A DNA stretch of 64,000 bases, taken from positions 248,001-312,000 of the forward strand of contig NZ_JABBNU010000001.1 of the NCBI RefSeq assembly GCF_012926615.1. Reading direction: 5' to 3'. A model generated the notes under the pieces. That model searched no databases. It was not told the origin of the DNA and was given only the letters and a program-made list of their open reading frames with translations. Made by a program: the position numbers and the translations under genes. The DNA comes from Marinigracilibium pacificum (GTDB taxonomy: Bacteria > Bacteroidota > Bacteroidia > Cytophagales > Cyclobacteriaceae). Below, one piece after another: positions 1 to 8,297 of the stretch (position 1 is its first letter; the number at the start of each line of letters is the position of its first letter).

Positions 1-492
1 CCACCGTGATTTATTTGTTTGAGAATCCATATTATAAATTCTTTTAAATAAATCAGTTCTTAAATTACACCCGAGGATTTCTGAAAGCCCTTTTGAAAAT
101 TCTTCACTTTGATTAAAACCCCTTATTTCTTTCTTTTTCTTATGTAGTGGAACCGGAACCAGCACATAATCTGATAAATCCTCTTTGATAAATTGAGCAT
201 ACCGCTTACCTAGGTCATACGCGAATTGCCTGTTACCTTTATATTTAATATCATCTAATATCGTACTGACTATATTTCCTTTTCTATAATACAGATAGGA
301 GAAGGCAAAATCAATCGGAAAACGAATAGAAAGCCTATATCTTAACTCATTATCAATACATTCATGAAAATCTGTAACCGGAAGATCAGAAATACAGTTA
401 ATACATAGACTTTCAGTTTCATGTTTATACAAAAGTTTTCCACAGGATAAACAGTACTCAGGAAAAAATAAAGAGAGGAAATCTGAGAGCAT
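1..492 (-). CDS. comF: ComF family phosphoribosyltransferase-like protein, 3' part outside the window
   Basis: The reading frame is open from an ATG at 492 down to base 1, giving 164 residues without a stop, so the C-terminus lies outside the window. An in-frame TAA lies six codons upstream of the ATG, which fixes the start. The N-terminus carries a four-cysteine zinc-finger pattern (C14, C17, C30, C33), and residues 112-129 read VPVPLHKKKKEIRGFNQS, the family hallmark ahead of the phosphoribosyltransferase loop. ComF proteins assist DNA uptake in naturally competent bacteria, but their exact role in Bacteroidota is not settled. The phosphate-binding loop should be in the missing part. The gene is divergent from the AhpD-like gene at 564, with 71 bases between the starts. 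Confidence 0.85.
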   Translation of the reverse strand, partial: MLSDFLSLFFPEYCLSCGKLLYKHETESLCINCISDLPVTDFHECIDNELRYRLSIRFPIDFAFSYLYYRKGNIVSTILDDIKYKGNRQFAYDLGKRYAQFIKEDLSDYVLVPVPLHKKKKEIRGFNQSEEFSKGLSEILGCNLRTDLFKRIYNMDSQTNKSRW

Positions 493-534
493 AGAAATTG
501 TTTTGGTTATATTTTCATTTTGATTTGCAAAAAT

Positions 535-542
535 TAGCTTTG
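535..542 (+). promoter_or_regulatory. TAnnTTTG -7 promoter element of the AhpD-like gene
   Basis: TAGCTTTG followed by C lies 21 bases before the ATG at 564 and matches the Bacteroidota -7 consensus TAnnTTTG. No clear -33 TTTG is seen at the usual distance. Confidence 0.45.
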
Positions 543-563
543 CACTCTTACAATTAAAATTAT

Positions 564-920
564 ATGAGTATATCAGTTCAGGAATTTAATGAATATCGCT
601 CTAAAATGAACGAAGAAATTTTAGAGTCTAATAATAAGATCATAAAAAGGATCTTTAATCTTGATACTAATGCTTTTCAAGAAGGTGCTCTTGATCAAAC
701 CACAAAAGAAATTGTAGGATTAGCCTGCAGTATGGTTTTAAGGTGTGATGATTGTGTTAGATACCACTTAACAAAATGCCATGAACTAAATCTAACGGAT
801 GATCAGGTATTTGAAGTGTTTTCTATTGCCAACCTGATTGGAGGCACAATAGTTATTCCGCATTTGAGAAGAGCTGTTGAATTTTGGAACGAACTAAAAA
901 AAGAGAAAAATGATCTATAA
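564..920 (+). CDS. AhpD-like carboxymuconolactone decarboxylase family protein
   Basis: This 118-residue protein has the AhpD-type active-site pattern CxxC-x3-H (C61, C64, H68, in CDDCVRYH) within an all-helical frame of the family's usual size. In the family, the cysteine pair with the downstream histidine acts as a thiol-based reductase or peroxidase-like centre; some members are decarboxylases but these usually lack the CxxC. A redox role is therefore the better guess, with unknown substrate. It is cytoplasmic, with no signal peptide. Its last 11 bases overlap the start of the next gene, so the two are probably co-expressed and translationally coupled. Confidence 0.8.
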   Translation: MSISVQEFNEYRSKMNEEILESNNKIIKRIFNLDTNAFQEGALDQTTKEIVGLACSMVLRCDDCVRYHLTKCHELNLTDDQVFEVFSIANLIGGTIVIPHLRRAVEFWNELKKEKNDL

Positions 921-1296
921 AAAGGACCTGGATCTTGAAAGATCATGGCAGTCTCTTTTAAAAGAAATTGAAAAGTCAGTGGGGAAAAAGCCTGCTGACT
1001 TAAATAGTGTCTTATTTTTAATTGGTGTGCATGAACTGGGTAAGGGTCCAAAAAGATTCTCAAAAGAACAAAAGCAAGATCTTATGCATATTGCTATTTG
1101 TAAAGTGCTAAGTTTATCAGGATATTATGAACTAGAAGGTATTGATGAAGATGGGTGGCCACATTGGAAAATAATTAAAAAGCTTCCTCATTTTGATTTG
1201 TTGGAACAGGAAAAGCTATTAAAAATTAATATTATAGATTATTTTAATAGTGAGTTGGGATTTAATATTAATAGTGATCTAAACGGAAGTACCTGA
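910..1296 (+). CDS. Conserved hypothetical protein, 128 aa
   Basis: I do not recognise a named domain. The protein is soluble, has no signal peptide, and contains helical segments and a central stretch (SLSGYYELEGIDEDGWPHW, residues about 69-87) with aromatic and acidic residues that look conserved rather than random. It starts inside the 3' end of the AhpD-like gene (11-base overlap), which supports a real gene and a shared transcript. Its function could be linked to that thiol protein, but that is only inferred from position. The following 148-base gap holds no ATG and includes the probable true N-terminus of the DUF4175 gene. Confidence 0.7.
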   Translation: MIYKKDLDLERSWQSLLKEIEKSVGKKPADLNSVLFLIGVHELGKGPKRFSKEQKQDLMHIAICKVLSLSGYYELEGIDEDGWPHWKIIKKLPHFDLLEQEKLLKINIIDYFNSELGFNINSDLNGST

Positions 1297-1444
1297 TCTT
1301 TCGTTATTTATATATTGTCAAGTATTTGTTTTCAATAAATAATAAAGTATAGATAGTCTTATAAAAAATATCGCCAATTATAAGAAGCGATTCTATACAA
1401 GAAAGCTTATTACCAATAGTTTAATTGGTTTAGCATCTTTTCTT

Positions 1445-4400
1445 GTGATTTATCTAATCGTTTCAAGCCTGGAATATTTCGTATATTTTCCAGGTTCGGT
1501 AAGACTTATTCTTTTTATTATTCTCACTTTCACTTTTCTTGGATTTATTTTTGGTGGGATTATTATCCCTTTAATAAGGCTAATTCAATCAGATAAGCTA
1601 TTAAGTGATGAACAAGCAGCAATATTTATTGGAGAACATTTTCCCGAAATTAGTGACCGCCTTATAAATACATTACAACTTAAATCTTTAACTGCTACCG
1701 ATCACACACTTATACGGGCAGAAATAACAAAAAGAACTGAAGATCTTCAAACTTATAATTTCTCTTCTGCTGTAAATTTTACTAATGCCAGAAAATATTT
1801 AAAATATGTGATACCACCATTAGGTGTAATAATTCTTGTCTTATTAGTTTATCCATCATTTATAACAAATAGCACTGAAAGGTTAATAAACTTTAATAAA
1901 CATTATTCTAAACCAGCTCCATTTGATTTCGAAATACTTACAGACAATCTGATATATAAAAGAGGTGATAAGGTAGAAATCAGTGTTCAGCTATCAGGTA
2001 ACAAAATACCTGCTAATTGTTTTTTAGTTACACCCACAAGAAAATACTCGCTTGGTACAAATAAAAATAATGTTTTTAGCCTGACCATTGAACAAATTCA
2101 AAAGGGGTTTGAGTTTTATTTTGAAGCCGCAGGGTTTAATTCTCAAACTTATGAATTGTTGGTTGTAGACAAGGCAATGATAACATCATTAAACATAAAT
2201 GCAAATTACCCTCCATATACTGGCTTAAAAAATGAGTCGTTCAAAAACACAAACAACATTATAGTTCCTGAAGGAACAGAATTACAGTTTGAATGGCAGC
2301 TTCAATATTCTGACCAAGCAGTCATTATTGATGACACGCTTGAAACAGTTAAAAATACTGATCAAAATATTAGTCAAATAACTTATTTTAAAACCGCTAT
2401 TTTGCCTCAGAATTTAAGCCTTTCTCTCATTGGTCAGGATGGAGTAAAAGAAATGGCTTCAAATATTGAATTATCGGTCATAAAAGATGAGTATCCTGCC
2501 ATAGAATATCAAACTCAATTGGATAGTGTATTATTTTCATATTTTATTATTGGAGGAAAACTAAGCGATGACTATGGAATCAGTAGGTTAAGGCTTTATT
2601 ACCGAAATAATCCGGAAGAAGATTTTAATTCTATTTTGATTCCTGTTTCTAATCAGCCTAATACAGGTTTCTATTATCAATGGAATATTGATTCCCTAAT
2701 CAATCAATCTGATTATGGAATAGAATACTTTTTATCGGTTTGGGATAACGATGCTGTAAACGGTAATAAAAGATCAAATACAAGCAAACAAAAAATTACA
2801 TTTCCATCCAGAAAAGAAATACGAGAAGAACTATCTCAGAAAAAAGCAGAAACTGAGTCGGGGATAGAAAAACAAATAAACAAGGCTGAAGAATTAAATA
2901 ATCAGCTTGAAGACTTAACTAAAAAGCTTAAAACCAAGAAAGAACTTGACTACAACGATAAACAGGAAATCAAAGATATCCTTAAAAAGCAAGAAGAATT
3001 AAGAAGAGAGCTTCAGCAAATGAAGGAAACATATAATGAGTTAAATGAGCAGCAAAAGAGATTTACAGAGGTAGACGAAGAGCTAAAGAATAAAAGTGAA
3101 CAACTTCAGAAACTTATGGATGAAATTCTCGATGAAGAGACGAAGAAATTATATGATGAGCTTCAAAAAATGTTGGAGGAACAATCAAATCTTAATGAAA
3201 TTCAAGAAAAATTAGATGATATCCAGTTTAATGAGAAGGAATTAGAAGAAAACCTTGATCGTGCGCTTAAACTATTCAAGCAGTTACAATTTGATTTAAA
3301 ACTAAATGAAAGTATAAATCAGCTTGAAGATATTCAGCAAAAACAAGAGGAGCTATCTAATACGGAAGACGAAAACGAATTAGAACAACAGAAAGAAATA
3401 CAAGAAAATTTCGAAGAACTAAAAAATTCTCTTGATGAGTTAAATGATATTAATAAAGACCTGACAAATCCACATAATATGGAGAATACAGGTACAGAAC
3501 AAGAAAATATAGAGGAAAGCATACAAAAAAGTATCGAAAACCTCGAACAAAATTCAAATCCATCAAAGACTAACGAGCAGCAGAAGAAAACAAATGAACA
3601 AATGAAACAGATGCAACAGTCTTTAGCTGGTATGCAAAAAAATATGGAGATGGAGTCAATAAGTGAAAATCTCGACAATCTTAGATTTTTACTTGAAAAC
3701 TTAATCAAAATATCCATTGATCAAGAAGATTTGTTTCAATCACTGTCCAAGTTAGACAACAGTGACCCAAGATATAATTCATTAGCTAAGAAGCAGTTAG
3801 AAATAAAAGACGATTCTAAACTAATTGAAGATAGCCTACGTAGTTTAGCTTCAAGAGTATTTGTAATAGAGGCAACTGTAACCAGGGAATTAGCTTCAAT
3901 GAATAAAGAAATAGATAAATCTGTTGAGCTATTAAAAGAAAAAAAGGTGAGAGAAGCTGTTGCAGATCAGCAATTTGCCATGATGCACATGAATAACCTT
4001 GCCTTATTATTAGATGACGTAATGCAACAAATGCAGCAAGCTATGGCTAATGCAATGGGAATGCCTAATAGTCAGAAAGGTAAACAACCAGGAATGCCGG
4101 GTCTAAAACAATTGCAGCAACAGCTTAGCAATAAAATTGAAGAACTGAAAAAGAGTGGTAAGACTGGCAGACAACTTTCTGAAGAATTAGCACGTTATGC
4201 AGCAGAGCAGGAGCGTATCCGAAGAATGATGGAAGAACTAAAAGAAGAGTTGGATAATGAAAACGGAGGTTCTGGAATAGGAGGTGATCTTTTAAAGAAG
4301 ATGGAAGAAAATGAAGAAGACCTTGTTAATAAAAGATTAACTGAAAAAACTATAGAACGTCAGAAAGAAATAATGACAAGGATGCTCGAATTTGAAAAAG

Positions 4401-4606
4401 CTATGAAAGAAAGAGAGCTTGATGAAGAAAGAAAAGGAGAGACTGCACAGCAAGATTACGAACAAATACCACCATCTTTTAAAAAATATATTGAGGAGAT
4501 GGAGAAAGAAATAGAATTATTAAAAACAGTTCCATTAAATTTGAACCCTTATTATAAAAATGAGGTAAATAAATACATAAACAAAATTCAAAAAACGACA
4601 AACTAA
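1445..4606 (+). CDS. DUF4175 family membrane protein with long coiled-coil C-terminus
   Basis: From the first standard start (GTG at 1445) this is 1053 residues. Three hydrophobic segments lie near residues 1-15, 21-47 and 118-137. A beta-rich extracytoplasmic part follows to about residue 455, and after it a very long Glu/Gln/Lys-rich coiled-coil tail (about 460-720 and 780-1040). The layout fits the Bacteroidota DUF4175 family, whose function is unknown. The GTG start cuts into the first membrane segment: the frame stays open upstream to a TAA at 1343, and the 32 codons from 1349 read like the family N-terminus (a basic helix, then the start of the membrane helix). No ATG, GTG or TTG exists in that extension, so the real start is uncertain. 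It is the first gene of a tight plus-strand run. Confidence 0.8.
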   Translation: MIYLIVSSLEYFVYFPGSVRLILFIILTFTFLGFIFGGIIIPLIRLIQSDKLLSDEQAAIFIGEHFPEISDRLINTLQLKSLTATDHTLIRAEITKRTEDLQTYNFSSAVNFTNARKYLKYVIPPLGVIILVLLVYPSFITNSTERLINFNKHYSKPAPFDFEILTDNLIYKRGDKVEISVQLSGNKIPANCFLVTPTRKYSLGTNKNNVFSLTIEQIQKGFEFYFEAAGFNSQTYELLVVDKAMITSLNINANYPPYTGLKNESFKNTNNIIVPEGTELQFEWQLQYSDQAVIIDDTLETVKNTDQNISQITYFKTAILPQNLSLSLIGQDGVKEMASNIELSVIKDEYPAIEYQTQLDSVLFSYFIIGGKLSDDYGISRLRLYYRNNPEEDFNSILIPVSNQPNTGFYYQWNIDSLINQSDYGIEYFLSVWDNDAVNGNKRSNTSKQKITFPSRKEIREELSQKKAETESGIEKQINKAEELNNQLEDLTKKLKTKKELDYNDKQEIKDILKKQEELRRELQQMKETYNELNEQQKRFTEVDEELKNKSEQLQKLMDEILDEETKKLYDELQKMLEEQSNLNEIQEKLDDIQFNEKELEENLDRALKLFKQLQFDLKLNESINQLEDIQQKQEELSNTEDENELEQQKEIQENFEELKNSLDELNDINKDLTNPHNMENTGTEQENIEESIQKSIENLEQNSNPSKTNEQQKKTNEQMKQMQQSLAGMQKNMEMESISENLDNLRFLLENLIKISIDQEDLFQSLSKLDNSDPRYNSLAKKQLEIKDDSKLIEDSLRSLASRVFVIEATVTRELASMNKEIDKSVELLKEKKVREAVADQQFAMMHMNNLALLLDDVMQQMQQAMANAMGMPNSQKGKQPGMPGLKQLQQQLSNKIEELKKSGKTGRQLSEELARYAAEQERIRRMMEELKEELDNENGGSGIGGDLLKKMEENEEDLVNKRLTEKTIERQKEIMTRMLEFEKAMKERELDEERKGETAQQDYEQIPPSFKKYIEEMEKEIELLKTVPLNLNPYYKNEVNKYINKIQKTTN

Positions 4607-4608
4607 CA

Positions 4609-5010
4609 ATGAATACAATTAAAATTGATTTTCCATCCATTCAGGAAAACATTCGAATTGTTGAAAGTTTTATCGACAATGCGAAAGAGAAATATCAATT
4701 GACAGACGAAATCTATGGAAACATTATGGTAGCAGTTACAGAGTCTGTAAACAACGCCATACAACATGGAAATAAGAATATAAAGGATAAAAACGTATAT
4801 CTGTCACTTATATTTACCGAGGGGTCAATACAGTTTGAAGTAGAAGATGAGGGCGATGGATTTGACTACGAAACCCTGCCTGATCCTACTGCACCAGAAA
4901 ACATTGATAAGCCTGGAGGTCGTGGAATCTTTTTAATGAAGCACTTAAGCGATGAGGTTGCTTTTGAGCAGGAAGGGAAGAAAGTAATTTTAACCTTTTA
5001 TTTAAATTAA
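4609..5010 (+). CDS. RsbW-like ATP-binding protein (HATPase, anti-sigma factor type)
   Basis: The 133 residues form one GHKL ATPase domain. The N box is at E45-SVNN-A50, the G1 box at D80-EGDG-F85 and the G2 box at G103-GRG-I107. There is no dimerisation/phosphotransfer domain, so this resembles serine-kinase anti-sigma factors of the RsbW/SpoIIAB type, not a histidine kinase. In those systems the protein binds a sigma factor or phosphorylates an antagonist; no sigma factor or STAS antagonist is present nearby. It begins two bases after the DUF4175 stop and its TAA overlaps the ybeY ATG (TAATG), so it is translated within the same operon. Confidence 0.85.
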   Translation: MNTIKIDFPSIQENIRIVESFIDNAKEKYQLTDEIYGNIMVAVTESVNNAIQHGNKNIKDKNVYLSLIFTEGSIQFEVEDEGDGFDYETLPDPTAPENIDKPGGRGIFLMKHLSDEVAFEQEGKKVILTFYLN

Positions 5011-5459
5011 TGGATAATAAGATAGATTTTCATATTGAGGAAATAGATTTCCAACTAGATAATAAATCAGAGATAAACAAATGGATTGAAAGAATTGCTG
5101 AATTCTATGAAGTAGAAATCAATTCAATTAACTATATCTTTTGCTCTGACAATTATCTGCTTGACATTAATAAAGAATATCTAAACCATGATTATCTAAC
5201 TGACATTATTACCTTCGATAATAGAGAGAGTGATAATGAAGAAATAGAAAGCGATATCTTCATCAGTATAGATCGAGTTAAAGACAACGCTTCATCTTTA
5301 GGTTTGTCGTTTCAAGAAGAATTAAGAAGAGTTGTTATACATGGTTTTCTACACCTTGTTGGATTCAAAGATAAAACACAGGAAGAATCTGACAACATGA
5401 GATTAGCTGAAGATAATGCTTTAAACGAATACAACAAGATGTTCCACGTGGAACAATAA
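5010..5459 (+). CDS. ybeY: rRNA maturation RNase YbeY
   Basis: This 149-residue protein carries the YbeY zinc motif at H111-GFLH-LVG-FKD, with H111 and H115 as two ligands. The third histidine found in E. coli (in GYDH) is replaced here by K120-D121. From memory, Bacteroidota YbeY proteins commonly have DK at this place, so this is likely clade-typical and not damage. YbeY is a metal-dependent single-strand endoribonuclease needed for 16S rRNA 3'-end processing and ribosome quality control. The ATG overlaps the stop of the preceding gene by one base. The last codons, encoding MFHVEQ, are made of a parS-like palindrome (5440-5455). Confidence 0.93.
   Translation: MDNKIDFHIEEIDFQLDNKSEINKWIERIAEFYEVEINSINYIFCSDNYLLDINKEYLNHDYLTDIITFDNRESDNEEIESDIFISIDRVKDNASSLGLSFQEELRRVVIHGFLHLVGFKDKTQEESDNMRLAEDNALNEYNKMFHVEQ
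5440..5455. promoter_or_regulatory. parS-like ParB binding site 1
   Basis: TGTTCCACGTGGAACA is a perfect 16-base palindrome that differs from the parS consensus TGTTNCACGTGAAACA at one base. It lies inside the final codons of ybeY. Such sites bind ParB/Spo0J and cluster near the chromosome origin. Confidence 0.85.
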
Positions 5460-5485
5460 AAGTTTTACACAATAATAAACATAAC

Positions 5486-5501
5486 TGTTCCACGTGAAAC
5501 A
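5486..5501. promoter_or_regulatory. parS ParB binding site 2 (exact consensus)
   Basis: TGTTCCACGTGAAACA matches the parS consensus at all positions. It lies in the ybeY-mnmG intergenic region, 30 bases after site 1. Confidence 0.92.
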
Positions 5502-5511
5502 CTAGACTAAC

Positions 5512-5527
5512 TGTTCCACGTGGAACT
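5512..5527. promoter_or_regulatory. parS-like ParB binding site 3
   Basis: TGTTCCACGTGGAACT matches the parS consensus at 14 of 16 positions and ends 17 bases before the mnmG ATG. ParB bound here would cover the mnmG leader. Confidence 0.85.
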
Positions 5528-5544
5528 ATTTAATTATAAACTAT

Positions 5545-7410
5545 ATGTTTCAAGAATACGATCTTATAGTAGTTGGAGGTGGGCATGCAGGATGTGAGGC
5601 CGCATATTCAGCAGCTAAAATGGGTTCCAAGGTTTTATTGGCAACAATGAACATGAATACCATTGCACAAATGTCATGTAATCCTGCAATGGGAGGAGTA
5701 GCAAAAGGACAAATTGTTAGAGAGATAGATGCACTTGGAGGAATGTCTGGGATCATTTCTGATAAATCTATGATACAATTCAGGATGCTTAATATGTCTA
5801 AAGGTCCTGCTATGTGGTCTCCAAGAACTCAAAATGATAGAATGAGGTTTGCTGAGGAATGGAGATTAGCGTTAGAAAGCAATCCAAATGTAGATTTCTG
5901 GCAGGAGATGGTAACCGGACTTATTGTAAACAACAATAAAGTGGAAGGGGTAATTACTTCACTTGGCTTAAAAATTAAATCAAAGGCAGTTGTGTTAACA
6001 AACGGAACCTTTCTCAATGGCTTAATTCATATAGGTGAAAAACAATTCGGTGGTGGAAGAGCTGGCGAAAGATCTGCTACAGGAATAACCGAACAACTAA
6101 TAACCTTAGGGTTTGAAGCAGGAAGAATGAAAACTGGTACTCCTCCAAGGGTTGATGGCAGATCATTAGATTACTCTAAAATGTCAGAACAACAAGGTGA
6201 TGTTAACCCAGGTAAGTTTTCTTTTAGTAATCAAACAGCGCCTCTAAAAGAACAAAGGTCTTGTTATATAACATATACCAGTGAAGAAGTTCATGAAACA
6301 TTAAAGAAAGGTTTCGACAGATCCCCAATGTTTAATGGAAGAATCCAAGGTTTAGGTCCAAGATATTGTCCTTCTATTGAAGATAAAATTAATAGATTTG
6401 CCGAAAGAAACAGACATCAGATATTTGTAGAACCGGAAGGGTGGGATACTGTTGAGGTATATGTGAATGGTTTTAGTACATCACTGCCTGAAGATATTCA
6501 ATATGAAGCTATAAGAAAGATTGAAGGTTTTGAACATGTAAAGATGTTTAGACCTGGGTATGCTATTGAATATGATTTCTTTCAACCAACACAATTAAAA
6601 AATACCCTTGAAACAAAAGATATCGAAAATCTATATTTCGCAGGTCAAATAAACGGAACTACAGGATATGAGGAAGCTGCTTGCCAAGGCTTAATGGCAG
6701 GAATAAATGCTCATAATAAAGTGCATGATAAAGAACCTTTTATTCTTTCAAGAGATGAAGCCTATATTGGTGTTTTGATAGATGATCTTATAAACAAAGG
6801 CACTGAAGAACCTTATAGAATGTTCACTTCACGTGCAGAGTTTAGAATATTATTAAGGCAAGACAATGCTGATTTAAGACTTACTGAAATAGGACACTCA
6901 CTTGGATTAGCTGATGACGAAAGATTAGAAACTTTAAATAAAAAGAAAACTGATTTACAGCATCTGTTAAATGATTTGAATCAGAAAAAGGTAAAACCTA
7001 CAGAGGTTAATAACAGCCTGGAAAAACTACAGTCAGCTAATCTTAAAGAAAAACAAACTTTAAGTCAGTTAATAAAAAGACCTGAATTATCAATAAACCA
7101 CCTAAAAGAATTAACTCCAGTGGTTAATGAGTATCTTGGTAAATATGATGATGTAATACTTGAACAAGCAGAGATACAAATCAAGTACGATCATTATATC
7201 TCAAAAGAAAAGCAGATGGCTGATAAAATGAAAAATATAGAAAATCATAGAATCCCTGTTGCTTTTGATTACGATCAATTATCAGCATTGTCAGCTGAAG
7301 GAAGAGAGAAGTTAAAGAAGATATCTCCTGAAACTATTGGACAGGCTTCTAGAATAAGCGGGGTAAGTCCATCTGATATTTCAATACTAATGGTTTATTT
7401 AGGAAAGTAA
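5545..7410 (+). CDS. mnmG: tRNA uridine-5-carboxymethylaminomethyl(34) synthesis enzyme MnmG
   Basis: At 621 residues it has the normal MnmG length. The FAD-binding GGGHAGCEAA motif is at residues 11-20, C275 sits in the conserved RYCPSIEDKI segment, and the C-terminal helical domain that contacts MnmE and tRNA is complete. With MnmE (not in this window) it modifies U34 of tRNAs reading split codon boxes. The start is fixed by the short leader behind parS site 3. The neighbourhood, with mnmG beside parS and within a few kilobases of a DnaA-box cluster, is the classical gidA-near-origin arrangement. Its stop overlaps the methyltransferase start (TAATG). Confidence 0.97.
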   Translation: MFQEYDLIVVGGGHAGCEAAYSAAKMGSKVLLATMNMNTIAQMSCNPAMGGVAKGQIVREIDALGGMSGIISDKSMIQFRMLNMSKGPAMWSPRTQNDRMRFAEEWRLALESNPNVDFWQEMVTGLIVNNNKVEGVITSLGLKIKSKAVVLTNGTFLNGLIHIGEKQFGGGRAGERSATGITEQLITLGFEAGRMKTGTPPRVDGRSLDYSKMSEQQGDVNPGKFSFSNQTAPLKEQRSCYITYTSEEVHETLKKGFDRSPMFNGRIQGLGPRYCPSIEDKINRFAERNRHQIFVEPEGWDTVEVYVNGFSTSLPEDIQYEAIRKIEGFEHVKMFRPGYAIEYDFFQPTQLKNTLETKDIENLYFAGQINGTTGYEEAACQGLMAGINAHNKVHDKEPFILSRDEAYIGVLIDDLINKGTEEPYRMFTSRAEFRILLRQDNADLRLTEIGHSLGLADDERLETLNKKKTDLQHLLNDLNQKKVKPTEVNNSLEKLQSANLKEKQTLSQLIKRPELSINHLKELTPVVNEYLGKYDDVILEQAEIQIKYDHYISKEKQMADKMKNIENHRIPVAFDYDQLSALSAEGREKLKKISPETIGQASRISGVSPSDISILMVYLGK

Positions 7411-8297
7411 TGAATAAAATAGATATACAGAATTGCCCCATTTGTGGGCATTCTTCTTTTATAGAGATCTTTGAATGTAAAGATAATACTGTAACAGGAG
7501 AACTTTTTAAACTAAAGGAATGCGCTAATTGCAATTTTAGAATTACGAGCCCTCGTCCTGAGGATAAGGATTTGGGGAAGTATTATAAAAGCGATCAATA
7601 TATTTCACATTCTGATTCTGATGAAGGATTAATTAATAAAATATATAAAAGAGTAAGAAACCTCAACCTAAAAATTAAATACAACTTAGTTAAAAAAAAT
7701 ACTAAAGCATCAGATATTAACTTACTTGATGTTGGTTCTGGAACTGGCTACTTTGTTAACTACTGTAACAATAATGGTATTCATGCAGAAGGTTATGAGC
7801 CTGATAATGATGCAAGAAATAAAGCTAGTGAGTTACATAATATTAAACTTTATAATTCCTGGGGTGACATTCATAAAACATATGAAGTAATAACTATGTG
7901 GCACGTCTTGGAACATGTTCCGGATCTTAATGAAGAAATGACCAGGTTGAAAAATCTACTGACTCCAAATGGTATCCTAATAATTGCAGTACCTAATAGA
8001 GAAAGTTATGATGAGAAAATATACAAGCAAGAATGGGCAGCTTATGATGTACCAAGACATCTATACCATTTTAGAAAACAAGATATAATATCTCTAGCAA
8101 AAAAATATAAGCTATCATTCATTGAAGATAAACCTATGTGGTTTGATGCACCTTATGTTTCTATGTTAAGTGAAGATCATAAAAGAAGCAGCTTACCTAA
8201 ATTAAAAGGGTTGACGATTGGAACGATATCTAACTTGTCATCAATATTTACTAAACAGCAATCAAGTAAAATCTACATTTTTGAAAATGAAAATTAA
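7410..8297 (+). CDS. Class I SAM-dependent methyltransferase with N-terminal zinc ribbon
   Basis: This 295-residue protein begins with a CxxC...CxxC zinc-ribbon-like pattern (C9, C12, C38, C41). A Rossmann methyltransferase domain follows, with SAM motif I at D107-VGSGTG-113 and a Methyltransf_23-like middle (TMWHVLEHVPD). This arrangement occurs in small-molecule and sugar methyltransferases; the substrate cannot be read from sequence. It is translationally coupled to mnmG through a one-base overlap and itself overlaps the lipoprotein start by 11 bases, so it belongs to the same operon. Confidence 0.85.
   Translation: MNKIDIQNCPICGHSSFIEIFECKDNTVTGELFKLKECANCNFRITSPRPEDKDLGKYYKSDQYISHSDSDEGLINKIYKRVRNLNLKIKYNLVKKNTKASDINLLDVGSGTGYFVNYCNNNGIHAEGYEPDNDARNKASELHNIKLYNSWGDIHKTYEVITMWHVLEHVPDLNEEMTRLKNLLTPNGILIIAVPNRESYDEKIYKQEWAAYDVPRHLYHFRKQDIISLAKKYKLSFIEDKPMWFDAPYVSMLSEDHKRSSLPKLKGLTIGTISNLSSIFTKQQSSKIYIFENEN

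Noticed and set aside
3334-3717. Minus-strand frame of 127 codons inside DUF4175
   Set aside because: It is rich in S, F and C as expected from the reverse of a Glu/Gln/Lys coiled-coil gene.
2830-4600. Repeat-like Glu/Gln/Lys codon stretches as DNA repeats
   Set aside because: They reflect coiled-coil protein composition, with no exact tandem DNA unit.
8218-8286. Upstream in-frame start for the Ig-like lipoprotein
   Set aside because: It would bury the lipoprotein signal and lie inside the methyltransferase gene.
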